This document shows, piece after piece, positions 7,199 through 13,739 of a DNA stretch of 16,938 nt. Source of the DNA: JBKPDV01 sp046728075. GTDB lineage: Bacteria > Acidobacteriota > Thermoanaerobaculia > UBA5066 > Gp7-AA6. Position 1 is the first letter of the stretch. Every line of letters starts with the position of its first letter. Location: NCBI GenBank assembly GCA_046728075.1, contig JBKPDV010000082.1, positions 1 through 16,938 of the forward strand. The letters are read 5' to 3'. Below the pieces are notes generated by a model. That model was not told where the DNA came from. It worked only from the letters and a program-made list of their open reading frames with translations, and did not search any database. The translations under genes and the position numbers were made by a program.

Positions 7199-7239
7199 AT
7201 AGTGGTCTTATCGATTAACGCGCAAGTGGTTATTGTGAG
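7199..7239 (+). promoter_or_regulatory. Putative MocR operator in the mocR / dipZ-like divergent promoter, copy 3
   Basis: Half-sites AGTGGTCTTAT (7201-7211) and AGTGGTTATTGTG (7225-7237) are 24 bp apart, with an inverted GACCAC at 7241-7246. Autoregulation through direct repeats in a divergent promoter is typical for MocR proteins. A rightward promoter TTATCG-N17-TATTGT (7208-7213, 7231-7236) and a leftward one ending in TATCGT (7201-7196 on the minus strand) both overlap the site. The block closely matches 1276-1316. Confidence 0.65.
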
Positions 7240-7262
7240 CGACCACATCCAGGGACAGACTC

Positions 7263-8393
7263 GTGGCCGCGATGAGTTGGATCGGTGCCGGAAGAGTCCT
7301 TCCGCCTGCCTTTGCGGCGCTTCTTCTCGGATGGAGCTTCGAGGCGCGCGCCGAGCTCAAAACCGGCGCCCCGGCGCCGGAGTTTCCGGCCAGCGCGATC
7401 TGGGTCGGTACGCAGGGACCGCATCCCTCGATGCGTCAGCTTCGCGGGAAGGTCGTGATCGTGGATTTCTGGGACTACACCTGCATCAACTGCATCCGCA
7501 CCTTCCCGCATCTGAAACAGCTGTATGCCCGCTACCAAAAGGACGGCCTCGAGATCATCGGGGTGCACAAGGGAGAGTTCGCCTTCGCATCGGAAGCGAA
7601 AAATGTCGAGCGCGCTTACGGACGTTTCCGACTTCCGTATCCGGCGATCGCCGACGTGCGCGACGAGGTCTGGCGCGCCTACAAGTGCAGCACCTGGCCC
7701 GACACGTTTGTCATCGATCGGGCCGGCGTTATTGCCGAGGTTCACCAGGGGGAAGGAGACTACGGAAAGGAAGAGCGGCTGGTCCAGGAGCTCTTGAAAC
7801 AGGGGCATTCCGAGCTGGACTACTCCGCGATCGCGATTCCGGAGGACAAGGAGCTCTTCGGCAGGCAGTGTGGTCCCATGAGTCCGGAGATCATGGTCGG
7901 CACCAAGTTCGGTTCTTTGGGAGGGGGAGGGATCGTCAACGCGGAGGGTTTTCAACAGGGGCGCGTCGTCGACTATAAGCCGACCGAACAACGCACGATC
8001 CGAGGGTTCTTCGCCGAAGGTCCGTGGAAAAATCGACCGGACGATTTCGAGGCCGCGGAAGACCCGGCCACCGGAAAAACGGTCTCACTCGGGATCTCCT
8101 ACCGCGCCCGCGACGTCTTCGCCGTGCTCGATCGGGGGACACGAGAGCCGGTCGAGGTCGTCCTGACCCGCGACGGCAAGCCGATCCCGGAGGCTCAGCG
8201 CGGCAAGGATATCCGCGTGCTGCCGGACGGCCGGACCGTCCTCACGATCGACGAGCCGCGAATGTACTACCTGGTCACGAACGAAGACGACACGCGAACA
8301 CACGAAATCGTGGTGTCCCCGAGCAAGAAGGGCGCGAGGATTTGCTCCTTCACGTTCGGAAACCGATGTTTGGAAGAGTTCGAGAGGCTTTAG
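7263..8393 (+). CDS. Secreted DipZ-like thioredoxin-domain protein
   Basis: 376 residues from GTG 7263, chosen because AGGGA at 7251-7255 is well spaced; ATG 7272 is the alternative. Residues 1-30 are a signal peptide (cleavage after ARA). Residues 33-180 form a redoxin domain with CxxC motif C74-I-N-C77 in DFWDYTCINCIRTFPHLKQLY, a following IIGVHKGEFAF, and cis-proline W145-P146. The WDYTCINC/GVHxxEFAF/QGEGDY signature is that of the periplasmic thioredoxin part of DipZ. Residues about 215-370 match the beta-rich carbohydrate-binding-like module that follows it (SYRARDVFAVL, VVLTRDGKPI, YYLVTNEDD). The CcdA-like membrane domain that supplies electrons in full DipZ is absent, so its reductant must come from elsewhere. 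Likely role: thiol-disulfide exchange outside the cytoplasmic membrane. Divergent from, and probably controlled by, mocR. Confidence 0.88.
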   Translation: MAAMSWIGAGRVLPPAFAALLLGWSFEARAELKTGAPAPEFPASAIWVGTQGPHPSMRQLRGKVVIVDFWDYTCINCIRTFPHLKQLYARYQKDGLEIIGVHKGEFAFASEAKNVERAYGRFRLPYPAIADVRDEVWRAYKCSTWPDTFVIDRAGVIAEVHQGEGDYGKEERLVQELLKQGHSELDYSAIAIPEDKELFGRQCGPMSPEIMVGTKFGSLGGGGIVNAEGFQQGRVVDYKPTEQRTIRGFFAEGPWKNRPDDFEAAEDPATGKTVSLGISYRARDVFAVLDRGTREPVEVVLTRDGKPIPEAQRGKDIRVLPDGRTVLTIDEPRMYYLVTNEDDTRTHEIVVSPSKKGARICSFTFGNRCLEEFERL

Positions 8394-8630
8394 CCCATTA
8401 GCTAGGAGGATTGTTCGTATCCTTCGCCCTCCTGGTGCACGCGCCGATGGCCGATCCCTCCAGGCATATGATCAGGATCGAGAACACCACGAATCTCGCC
8501 GTAATGGGCGCCGCCTGAGTCGTGGCGGACTCGCTGGCGCGGCCGAGGCGGATCCAGAAAGAACACCCGCTCACAAGAACTAGTTGACACGCGCAGAGGT
8601 AACCTGCTCCTAATCCACAGCGCCGGCTCC

Positions 8631-9365
8631 TCAATAAACGGTGTACTTCGGTTCGGATGCGAGCGCGTTCTTCGAAAAGAAATCCCAGGCTTTCTGATTG
8701 ATCTCTTTCGCGACGTCCTGGTAGTCGTGCGTGTGGCCCGGCATCTCGACGTATTCGACGGGGAAGCCGCGCGCTTTCAGGGCGTCGCGGGTGGCCCGAA
8801 CCAGATCGAGCGGAAAGAAAGCGTCGCGGGTGCCGATGAGCATCAGAAACGGGATCTTGCGGGCTGCGTAGTCGAGGATTGTGACGTAGGCGGGCCTGAT
8901 CGCTCCCGCGTGAACGGCCGCCGCGGCAAAGTACTCCGACTCGAGCGCCGCCATCTCGAGTGCGAAGACCGCGCCAGCCGAATGGCCGAAGAGAAACACG
9001 CGCCGTCTGTCGATGGAGTATCGCGCCTTCACGGCTTCGACCAGATCGTGAAGAAAAAGCGGACCGTCCGCCGGCACGTTCCAACGGGCAGGGTCGGTCG
9101 CCGCGGGACCCAGCAGGATGATTTTCTCCTTGTCGCCCAGGTCCTCCCACTTCGAGACGAGACTCCTGGGATCTTGTCCGGAGCCGTGAAGAGTCAGAAT
9201 GAGCGGGAGTTTCTGGTCCAAGGTGGTGCCCGGCGGAAGGTGAAGGAAATAAGTCCGCTCCCTGCCTTTCCAGGAAATCTTCTCCTCGGTCGTCTTGCCG
9301 GATTCGCCTACGGCGGCCGCCGCGGCGAGCAGTGCGATGGCCGACAAGAACGCGCCGTTGCGCAT
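8631..9365 (-). CDS. Secreted alpha/beta hydrolase (LpqC / esterase-depolymerase-like)
   Basis: 244 residues. The N-terminal MRNGAFLSAIALLAAAAAVG is a signal peptide. The hydrolase core shows the oxyanion strand LILTLHGSGQD (HG near 60-61), the nucleophile elbow GHSAG with Ser129 (RVFLFGHSAGAVFALEMAA), the acid Asp181 in LIGTRDAFFP, and the catalytic histidine in PGHTHDY (His211 or His213). The compact 220-residue core without a lid fits the PHB-depolymerase/feruloyl-esterase-like LpqC group; the ester it cleaves cannot be told. The ATG at 9365 has no obvious Shine-Dalgarno. It lies 50 bp downstream of the ArsR-type gene on the same strand and may be cotranscribed with it. It faces the DipZ-like gene across a 237-bp gap in which I see no convincing gene. 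Confidence 0.87.
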   Translation of the reverse strand: MRNGAFLSAIALLAAAAAVGESGKTTEEKISWKGRERTYFLHLPPGTTLDQKLPLILTLHGSGQDPRSLVSKWEDLGDKEKIILLGPAATDPARWNVPADGPLFLHDLVEAVKARYSIDRRRVFLFGHSAGAVFALEMAALESEYFAAAAVHAGAIRPAYVTILDYAARKIPFLMLIGTRDAFFPLDLVRATRDALKARGFPVEYVEMPGHTHDYQDVAKEINQKAWDFFSKNALASEPKYTVY

Positions 9366-9415
9366 GGCCCGAATGAGAGCCAGGCGAAGGATCGATCTCG
9401 GATGTAAGGATCGGG

Positions 9416-10144
9416 TCAGCTCACGCCTCGTGCGTCGATGACCTGGCCGAAGGGAACGCCGAACCGAGTCTGCATTTCGCGCCGGCCAGCCCGAGTGACG
9501 CTCAAGATCCGGCTGTCCAGGTCCCGAACGACCCAGTTCCGTCGCAGCGCGAGATTCAGGAGGGCCGCGCCGAGCGCGCCGCCGATGTGAGGCCGTCGCT
9601 CGCTCCAGTCGACGCAGGCGTAGGCGAAGCGCCGGCGCAGGGCCCGGGTCGCTCCGATGTCGATACCCAGCGCTTCAAGCTCCGTCGCTCCATTCCTTGT
9701 GAGGTCGTAAGCATTGCCCGCCGCCGACGTGGATGACAGCCATCGCAGCCGCTTGAATCCGTCGTGCAGCGAGACCGCGACTCCGCCTGCCATGTGGTCG
9801 TAGCAAGTGCGTGCGGCTCGAAGACGGCTCGGGGTGTTCGGCACGAAGCGTTCGCGAGGCCCGCCCGCGACGACCATCAACGCTTCGAGCGCTTTGGCGA
9901 CCTCGGCGCCCTCCAGGCTGTAGTAGCGATGCTTCCCCTGGGCGAGCGCCTGGACGAGCTGCTGATCTTTGAGCCGAGCCAGGTGCACGCTGGCGGTCGA
10001 CGGGCTCACACCGGCCACGACGGCAAGCTCCGTGCTCGTCCGCGCGCGGCCATCCAGCAGGCAGCAGAGCATGCGGGTCCGAGCCGGCTCGGCGATGGCC
10101 GCGGCGATTCGGGAGAGGCAAGCGTCAGCCGCTTCGGAATTCAT
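9416..10144 (-). CDS. ArsR-family winged-helix transcriptional regulator
   Basis: 242 residues. Residues 8-85 form the ArsR helix-turn-helix: ACLSRIAAAIAEPARTRML, then recognition region TSTELAVVAGVSPSTASVHL (37-56), then the wing LAQGKHRYYSLEG. The rest, about 160 residues, is a C-terminal extension with a second wing-like segment near the end (NWVVRDLDSRILSVTRAGRREM). The metal-binding ELCVCD motif of arsenic sensors is absent, so it probably senses something else. The start at ATG 10144 directly follows AAAGG; the open frame extends further up but loses protein character. It is divergent from the cupin-NIPSNAP-racemase cluster across a 183-bp spacer and is the obvious candidate to control it. 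The spacer contains a TACTCCGTACT motif near 10183-10198 but no clear palindrome. Confidence 0.88.
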   Translation of the reverse strand: MNSEAADACLSRIAAAIAEPARTRMLCCLLDGRARTSTELAVVAGVSPSTASVHLARLKDQQLVQALAQGKHRYYSLEGAEVAKALEALMVVAGGPRERFVPNTPSRLRAARTCYDHMAGGVAVSLHDGFKRLRWLSSTSAAGNAYDLTRNGATELEALGIDIGATRALRRRFAYACVDWSERRPHIGGALGAALLNLALRRNWVVRDLDSRILSVTRAGRREMQTRFGVPFGQVIDARGVS

Positions 10145-10327
10145 CCTTTGACAGTGGACGAAGCGTCCCGGTCCTGCAAAGAGGATACTCCGTACTATGC
10201 CGCTTGCGGAGGAACTCTCAGCCACGAAGCTAAGCCGCCGCGAGGCCATACACGTTGCCGCGCGACGGGCGCGGCGTTGACCGTCGCCTGCCATGGACCG
10301 ACCCCGCTGGACGCAAGGAGGACGTCG

Positions 10328-10639
10328 ATGAAAACGACTGAGCAGGACGCTGCCACGGTGACACCGAAGGTCGTCAAGGTGAAGCTCGAAAACGACCGCG
10401 TCCGCGTCCTGGAATTTATCAGCGATCCCGGCGACAGGGAGGGTTGGCACTCCCACCCTGCATTCGTCGTGTACGTGGTGACCGGCGGCACGCTGCGCAT
10501 TAACACCCCCGATGGCAAGAGCAACGACGTCGAATTCACGGCCGGCGACATCCGCTACCGTGAGCCCGTCACCCATACCACCGAAAACATCGGCAAGACA
10601 CAGCTCCACGCCATCATCGTCGAGCTGGAGAAGCCATAA
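10328..10639 (+). CDS. Small cupin-domain protein
   Basis: 103 residues, a single cupin barrel. Motif 1 is present as GWHSHPAFVVYVVTGGTL with the His-x-His pair, but the usual glutamate is replaced by a hydrophobic residue. Motif 2 follows as GDIRYREPVTHTTENIG with His and Asn. The lost Glu leaves a three-histidine-like site, so metal binding is possible but catalysis is uncertain; such small cupins often bind ligands or act as dioxygenase/isomerase-like accessory proteins. The start at ATG 10328 is decided by a perfect AAGGAGG at 10315-10321, six bases upstream; the longer open frame to 9764 is antisense to the ArsR-type gene. It is the first gene of a rightward cluster and is divergent from that regulator. 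Confidence 0.85.
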   Translation: MKTTEQDAATVTPKVVKVKLENDRVRVLEFISDPGDREGWHSHPAFVVYVVTGGTLRINTPDGKSNDVEFTAGDIRYREPVTHTTENIGKTQLHAIIVELEKP

Positions 10640-10704
10640 CGGCCACGTAACCAAATCGGCCAAATCGTGAGCTTGGCGGGGCACGCGAGACTGAGAGAGG
10701 CGCG

Positions 10705-11052
10705 ATGACGATCACCTGCTTCATCCGCTATGAAATCGATCCGTTCCAACGAGATGCCTTCAAAGAGTACGCCGCCAATTGGGGCCGCATCATCCCTCGA
10801 TGCGGAGGCCATCTCGTTGGGTACTTCCTTCCCCACGAGGGAACGAACACTGTGGCGTGGGGCCTGATCGCCTTCGACAGCCTCGGCTCCTATGAGGCTT
10901 ACCGGGCACGCTTGAAAGAGGATCCCGAATCGCGCGCGAATTTCGCCCTGGCGCAAGGGAAGCGCTTCATTCTTCGCGAAGAGCGGACGTTCGTGGAGGT
11001 GGTCGACGGCACCTTCGGCGTTCCAGCAACCCGAGCGGAGGGAATGTCCTGA
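10705..11052 (+). CDS. NIPSNAP-family protein
   Basis: 115 residues. ITCFIRYEIDPFQRDAFKEYAANWGRIIPRCGGHLVGYFLPHEG followed by AWGLIAFDSLGSYEAYRARLKEDPES is the NIPSNAP pattern, a dimeric ferredoxin-like alpha/beta barrel. The bacterial function is not defined; members occur beside small-molecule catabolic enzymes. Start ATG 10705 has GAGAGAGG four bases upstream. A 9-bp tandem CCAAATCG(G/T) pair sits in the 65-bp gap after the cupin (10651-10668). Its stop TGA overlaps the ATG of a 28-codon ORF as TGATG, which continues into the racemase gene, so the three are likely one transcript. Confidence 0.88.
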   Translation: MTITCFIRYEIDPFQRDAFKEYAANWGRIIPRCGGHLVGYFLPHEGTNTVAWGLIAFDSLGSYEAYRARLKEDPESRANFALAQGKRFILREERTFVEVVDGTFGVPATRAEGMS

Positions 11053-11138
11053 TGGGGCCGCGAGGCGATCCCCGGAGCTTCGCGATTCCGTCGGAGCTCG
11101 GCAACGGATTGTTCCGGCGGCCGCCTTCGCGGCGATGA
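11052..11138 (+). CDS. 28-codon ORF bridging the NIPSNAP and racemase genes
   Basis: ATG 11052 overlaps the NIPSNAP stop (TGATG), runs 28 codons (MGPRGDPRSFAIPSELG..., basic C-terminus) and stops at TGA 11136-11138, which overlaps the racemase ATG (ATGA). It thus fills the 82-nt gap exactly. The racemase has no Shine-Dalgarno, so ribosomes reinitiating through this ORF would explain its translation. The peptide itself resembles nothing I know and may have no function of its own. Confidence 0.35.
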   Translation: MGPRGDPRSFAIPSELGNGLFRRPPSRR

Positions 11139-11911
11139 AGAAGATCGGAATTGTGGGGGGTGTCGGCTGGCTATCCACCGTCGATTACTACACGGAGATT
11201 TGCCGCCGTAGCGAGAGACAGAGCATCGCCGGGGATCGAAATCACCCGCCTTCGACGCCCGAGATGAGCATTGAGTCGCTGGACCTGAGCAAGGCTGCCT
11301 CCCTCATCGGTGTCGATCGGGACGACGAATCCTGGTCGCGGTTCGACGAATACCATCGCTCTGCTTTGCGACGCCTCGAAGCGAGCGGCGCCGACTTCGC
11401 GCTCATCGCGAGCAATACGCCGCACCATCGTTTCGACTCGATCGTGCGCGGCATTGGGATTCCCGTGCTCAACATTTTCGAAGCTGTGGCAAAGGAATGC
11501 GCACGGCTCGAAGCCGAGCAGGTTCTGATCCTGGGCACGGCCGTGACGATGGGGTCCCCGGAATTCCGGAAACGGTTCGCGCACCGGGGGATCGAAGCCG
11601 CCGGCCCGAGAGATGAGGCCGCAAGGACCCTGACGGCCGATCTGATTGCAGAGCTCCAGGGAGGCGAGAGCGAGGAGGCCGCGCGCCAAATCGGAAGGAT
11701 CGCCCGAACCTCGTTTCCCCGGCAGTTCGCGGGTCGACCGATCGTTTGCCTGGCCTGCACGGAACTTCCGCTCGCGTTTCCGGAATGGAAGACGCTCGAA
11801 TCCTTTGTGGTCGATGGCATGACATATGTCAACAGCTCGGCCGTACACATCGCAGCCGCCTTCGATTTAGCCGCAGGGCGAGTCGGCGGGAATGATCCGC
11901 GGCTGGAATGA
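11135..11911 (+). CDS. Aspartate/glutamate racemase-family protein
   Basis: 258 residues, cofactor-independent two-base racemase fold. It begins KKIGIVGGVGWLSTVDYYTEI. The first catalytic motif reads ALIASNTPHH with Ser93 where classical enzymes have Cys (CNTxH); the second, IVCLACTELPL, keeps Cys208. As I recall, E. coli YgeA (EcL-DER) likewise has only one cysteine (Thr83/Cys197), so an L-to-D directed or broad-specificity racemase, or an isomerase/lyase of the same superfamily, is plausible. The substrate is not determinable. No ribosome-binding site precedes ATG 11135; it overlaps the stop of the 28-codon ORF. Last gene of the cupin cluster; the dispersed repeat begins 48 bp after its stop. 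Confidence 0.88.
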   Translation: MKKIGIVGGVGWLSTVDYYTEICRRSERQSIAGDRNHPPSTPEMSIESLDLSKAASLIGVDRDDESWSRFDEYHRSALRRLEASGADFALIASNTPHHRFDSIVRGIGIPVLNIFEAVAKECARLEAEQVLILGTAVTMGSPEFRKRFAHRGIEAAGPRDEAARTLTADLIAELQGGESEEAARQIGRIARTSFPRQFAGRPIVCLACTELPLAFPEWKTLESFVVDGMTYVNSSAVHIAAAFDLAAGRVGGNDPRLE

Positions 11912-11958
11912 GATGTTGGCGACCGGAAAGATTCAGCGCTACTTGCTCCGGCAGAAGC

Positions 11959-12061
11959 AACTCAAGTCCAAATCGCGGCGTGCGGAGCGTGTCGCAGCAA
12001 AAACTGCCTCTCCCTCCGGAGAGGGGCCGGGTGACGGGCCTCCCCTCAAAAAACTCAAATC
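11959..12061 (+). repeat. Diverged copy of the left-end repeat
   Basis: 11959-12037 aligns with the linker-plus-hairpin of the 79-bp unit at 1-190 (AACTCAAGTCCAAATCGCGG..., then CCTCTCC-CTCC-GGAGAGG), with about ten differences including a one-base deletion in the hairpin. AACTCAAATC reappears at 12052-12061, the beginning of a second, truncated unit. Same orientation as the left array, about 11.8 kb away, in the 271-bp gap between the racemase and the exported-protein gene. Confidence 0.85.
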
Positions 12062-12118
12062 TCCTGTCCAACTTTGCCCTCTCCACGCCAATTCATAGGT
12101 AAGGCGAGCTCTCTTCGA

Positions 12119-12147
12119 TAGCTACAGGAAGCGCGGAAGACTATAAT
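12119..12147 (+). promoter_or_regulatory. Promoter of the exported-protein gene
   Basis: A consensus TATAAT lies at 12142-12147, 35 bp before the start codon, giving a predicted leader of about 30 nt that contains AAAGGAG (12168-12174). No good -35 hexamer is visible at 17 bp (TAGCTA). Confidence 0.6.
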
Positions 12148-12182
12148 TGGCGCTAATCGATTCCAAAAAAAGGAGTTCGACG

Positions 12183-13310
12183 ATGCTCCAGCGCCACTTC
12201 TCGCGCCGGGCTCTCGCAGTCTGCTTCGGCCTCTCCGCCCTGGTCCTGCTGCCCGGGGCGCCGCTGGCGGCTACTTCCCGTTCGGGTTGGGTCGAGGTCT
12301 CTCCGAAGGATGGCGGGTTCGCGATCCACATGCCCGGCACTCCGAAGCTCGACTCGAAGAAGCCGGGCCGGTTTGCCGTCAGCAAGGGCGCCACCACCTG
12401 GATCGTCGAGCACGAGCCGATGGATCCCGCTGTGCGCGAGTTGATCCAGGGTGGAAACCGGAAGCGCATGGAGAAGATCCTCGAGATCCTGCGCGACGGC
12501 ACAGTCAACGGAATAAAAGGGACTCTGATCGGGTCGAATGAGGACGACTTCGAGGGTTCGCCGTCCGTCTTCTTCGCCTTCAGCGGCGTGGTCGAAGGCA
12601 CGACGATCGACGCGACGCAGCGGATCGTACTGACAGCCGACCGGATGTACTCGGTGGTCGCCATGGGAGCGAGTGGAGCGACGAAGAAGGAGGACCTCGA
12701 GAGATTCTTCAACTCATTCCGGCTCACGACGGCTGCTCCAGATGCGCCCGCCTCGGCCGCGCCGGCCGGAAAGTTTCAGACGATCAGCTACGTCGACGCG
12801 GTCTGCCGGCGGATGCCTTCCGTTCCCGTGACCTTCTCGATGCCGGCGGACTATCTCTCGCGCTCCGTCGGCAAGACCGTGGAAGGCGGATGCCTCTGGG
12901 GAACCAGGGAGGACCTCGATCGGGTGACGGCCTCGCCCGAGGAGGGGGACTTCTCGGCCCTCAACCGCGGCGTCTTCCGCGCGCGCGTATCGACAAATGT
13001 TGTCTGTACGAGGACCGGCACTTTCGATTCGATGGACGGCACGGGCGAAGCGGGAATCCGACAGCAGTTTGAAGCGACAGGTGCGTCGCTCGTCACGTGG
13101 AAGAAGGAAACTCTCGCCGGCCTTCCCGCCCTCCAGATCGTCGCCGATCTCCCCGGCGCCGGGCGCGTCTACATGCTCTACCTCGGCAACACGCGCTTTT
13201 CCTCCAACACCCTGCTCGTGAACTACTACCAGCCAAAGAAGCGGACCACGTCCGACGACACCTTGTGGGCCCACTTCGTCGCCGGCATCCGCAAGGCGGA
13301 GAAGCCCTAG
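12183..13310 (+). CDS. Exported protein of unknown function, two-domain
   Basis: 375 residues from ATG 12183, fixed by AAGGAG nine bases upstream; the frame remains open to 12147 but without a suitable start. Residues 1-29 are a signal peptide (MLQRHFSRRALAVCFGLSAL..., cleavage near PLA-A). Residues 36-180 read like a PsbP/MOG1-type domain (GWVEVSPKDGGFAIHMPGTP, later DRMYSVVAMG and FFNSFRL). A Pro/Ala linker (APDAPASAAPAGK) leads to a second domain of about 180 residues with three cysteines (VDAVCRR, GGCLWG, VVCTRTG) and the ending LWAHFVAGIRKAEKP. That similarity is by eye and weak. No enzymatic motif is seen. Probably periplasmic or cell-surface. It stops 33 bp before the padR -35 box. Confidence 0.85.
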   Translation: MLQRHFSRRALAVCFGLSALVLLPGAPLAATSRSGWVEVSPKDGGFAIHMPGTPKLDSKKPGRFAVSKGATTWIVEHEPMDPAVRELIQGGNRKRMEKILEILRDGTVNGIKGTLIGSNEDDFEGSPSVFFAFSGVVEGTTIDATQRIVLTADRMYSVVAMGASGATKKEDLERFFNSFRLTTAAPDAPASAAPAGKFQTISYVDAVCRRMPSVPVTFSMPADYLSRSVGKTVEGGCLWGTREDLDRVTASPEEGDFSALNRGVFRARVSTNVVCTRTGTFDSMDGTGEAGIRQQFEATGASLVTWKKETLAGLPALQIVADLPGAGRVYMLYLGNTRFSSNTLLVNYYQPKKRTTSDDTLWAHFVAGIRKAEKP

Positions 13311-13338
13311 CAGGGCTCGCCGCCTACGTCTCCCTTTT

Positions 13339-13389
13339 CGGGTTGACATCTGACCCGAGCAGATGGATACTCGGGTCGAATGTCGACCC
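13339..13389 (+). promoter_or_regulatory. padR promoter with nested operator-like inverted repeats
   Basis: TTGACA (13343-13348), a 17-bp spacer and GATACT (13366-13371) form a good sigma-70 promoter; initiation about 7 bp later would fall on or next to the padR ATG at 13380, predicting a leaderless transcript. GACCCGAG (13352-13359) and CTCGGGTC (13370-13377) are inverted arms overlapping the -10 box. GGGTCGA-ATG-TCGACCC (13373-13389) is a second perfect inverted repeat with the start codon in its centre, and CGGGT at 13339-13343 pairs with ACCCG at 13353-13357. The cluster of CGGGTC half-sites suggests autorepression by PadR. Confidence 0.75.
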
Positions 13390-13736
13390 AAACGGAAAAC
13401 AGCCGGCTCGAGCTGCTTCAGGGGACGCTGGATCTATTGATCCTCCGGACTCTCATCTTCGGGCCGCAGCATGGACAGGGCATTGCGCGCGCCATCCAGG
13501 AGACGTCGGAAGAAGAGCTTCTCGTCGAGCACGGCGCTCTCTATCCAGCCCTCCAGAGGCTCGAGGAGCGCGGCTGGGTGTCCGCGAAGTGGGGAACTTC
13601 TTCGAATAACCGCAAGGCCCGCTTCTACACGCTGACCGCCGCCGGCCGCAAACAGCTCGTCAGAGAAACCACGAAGTGGAAGCGGCTCGCGCTGGCCGTC
13701 GGGCGGATCCTGGGGTCGGAGGCCGTGGAGAGCTGA
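13380..13736 (+). CDS. PadR-family transcriptional regulator (acidobacterial type)
   Basis: 118 residues, the short PadR form with a winged helix plus a dimerisation helix. LELLQGTLDLLILRTLIFGPQHGQGIA (10-36), EHGALYPALQRLEERGWV (50-67) and the wing KARFYTLTAAGRKQL (79-93) are diagnostic. It matches the PadR type that in Acidobacteriota sits directly before ADOP permeases. Start ATG 13380: no Shine-Dalgarno, but a sigma-70 promoter places transcription initiation at this codon. Inverted repeats over the -10 box and start codon point to autorepression. Three bases separate its stop from the permease ATG, so the two are co-transcribed and PadR probably controls the permease. The inducer is unknown; PadR proteins often respond to phenolics or antimicrobials. 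Confidence 0.93.
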   Translation: MSTQTENSRLELLQGTLDLLILRTLIFGPQHGQGIARAIQETSEEELLVEHGALYPALQRLEERGWVSAKWGTSSNNRKARFYTLTAAGRKQLVRETTKWKRLALAVGRILGSEAVES

Positions 13737-13739
13737 GCC

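Noticed and set aside
8398..8574. 58-codon reverse ORF with a hydrophobic stretch (FVVFSILIICLEGSAIGA)
   Set aside because: GTG start without a ribosome-binding site, and a competing forward frame with equal codon bias; too weak to call a membrane peptide.
8398..9150. 250-codon reverse ORF overlapping the hydrolase gene
   Set aside because: Out-of-frame shadow of the hydrolase, which has clear catalytic motifs.
9764..10327. Long N-terminal extension of the cupin
   Set aside because: It lies antisense to the ArsR-type gene, while a perfect AAGGAGG fixes the start at 10328.
10145..10684. Long N-terminal extension of the ArsR-type protein
   Set aside because: It would cover the whole cupin gene antisense, and the ArsR fold starts right after ATG 10144.
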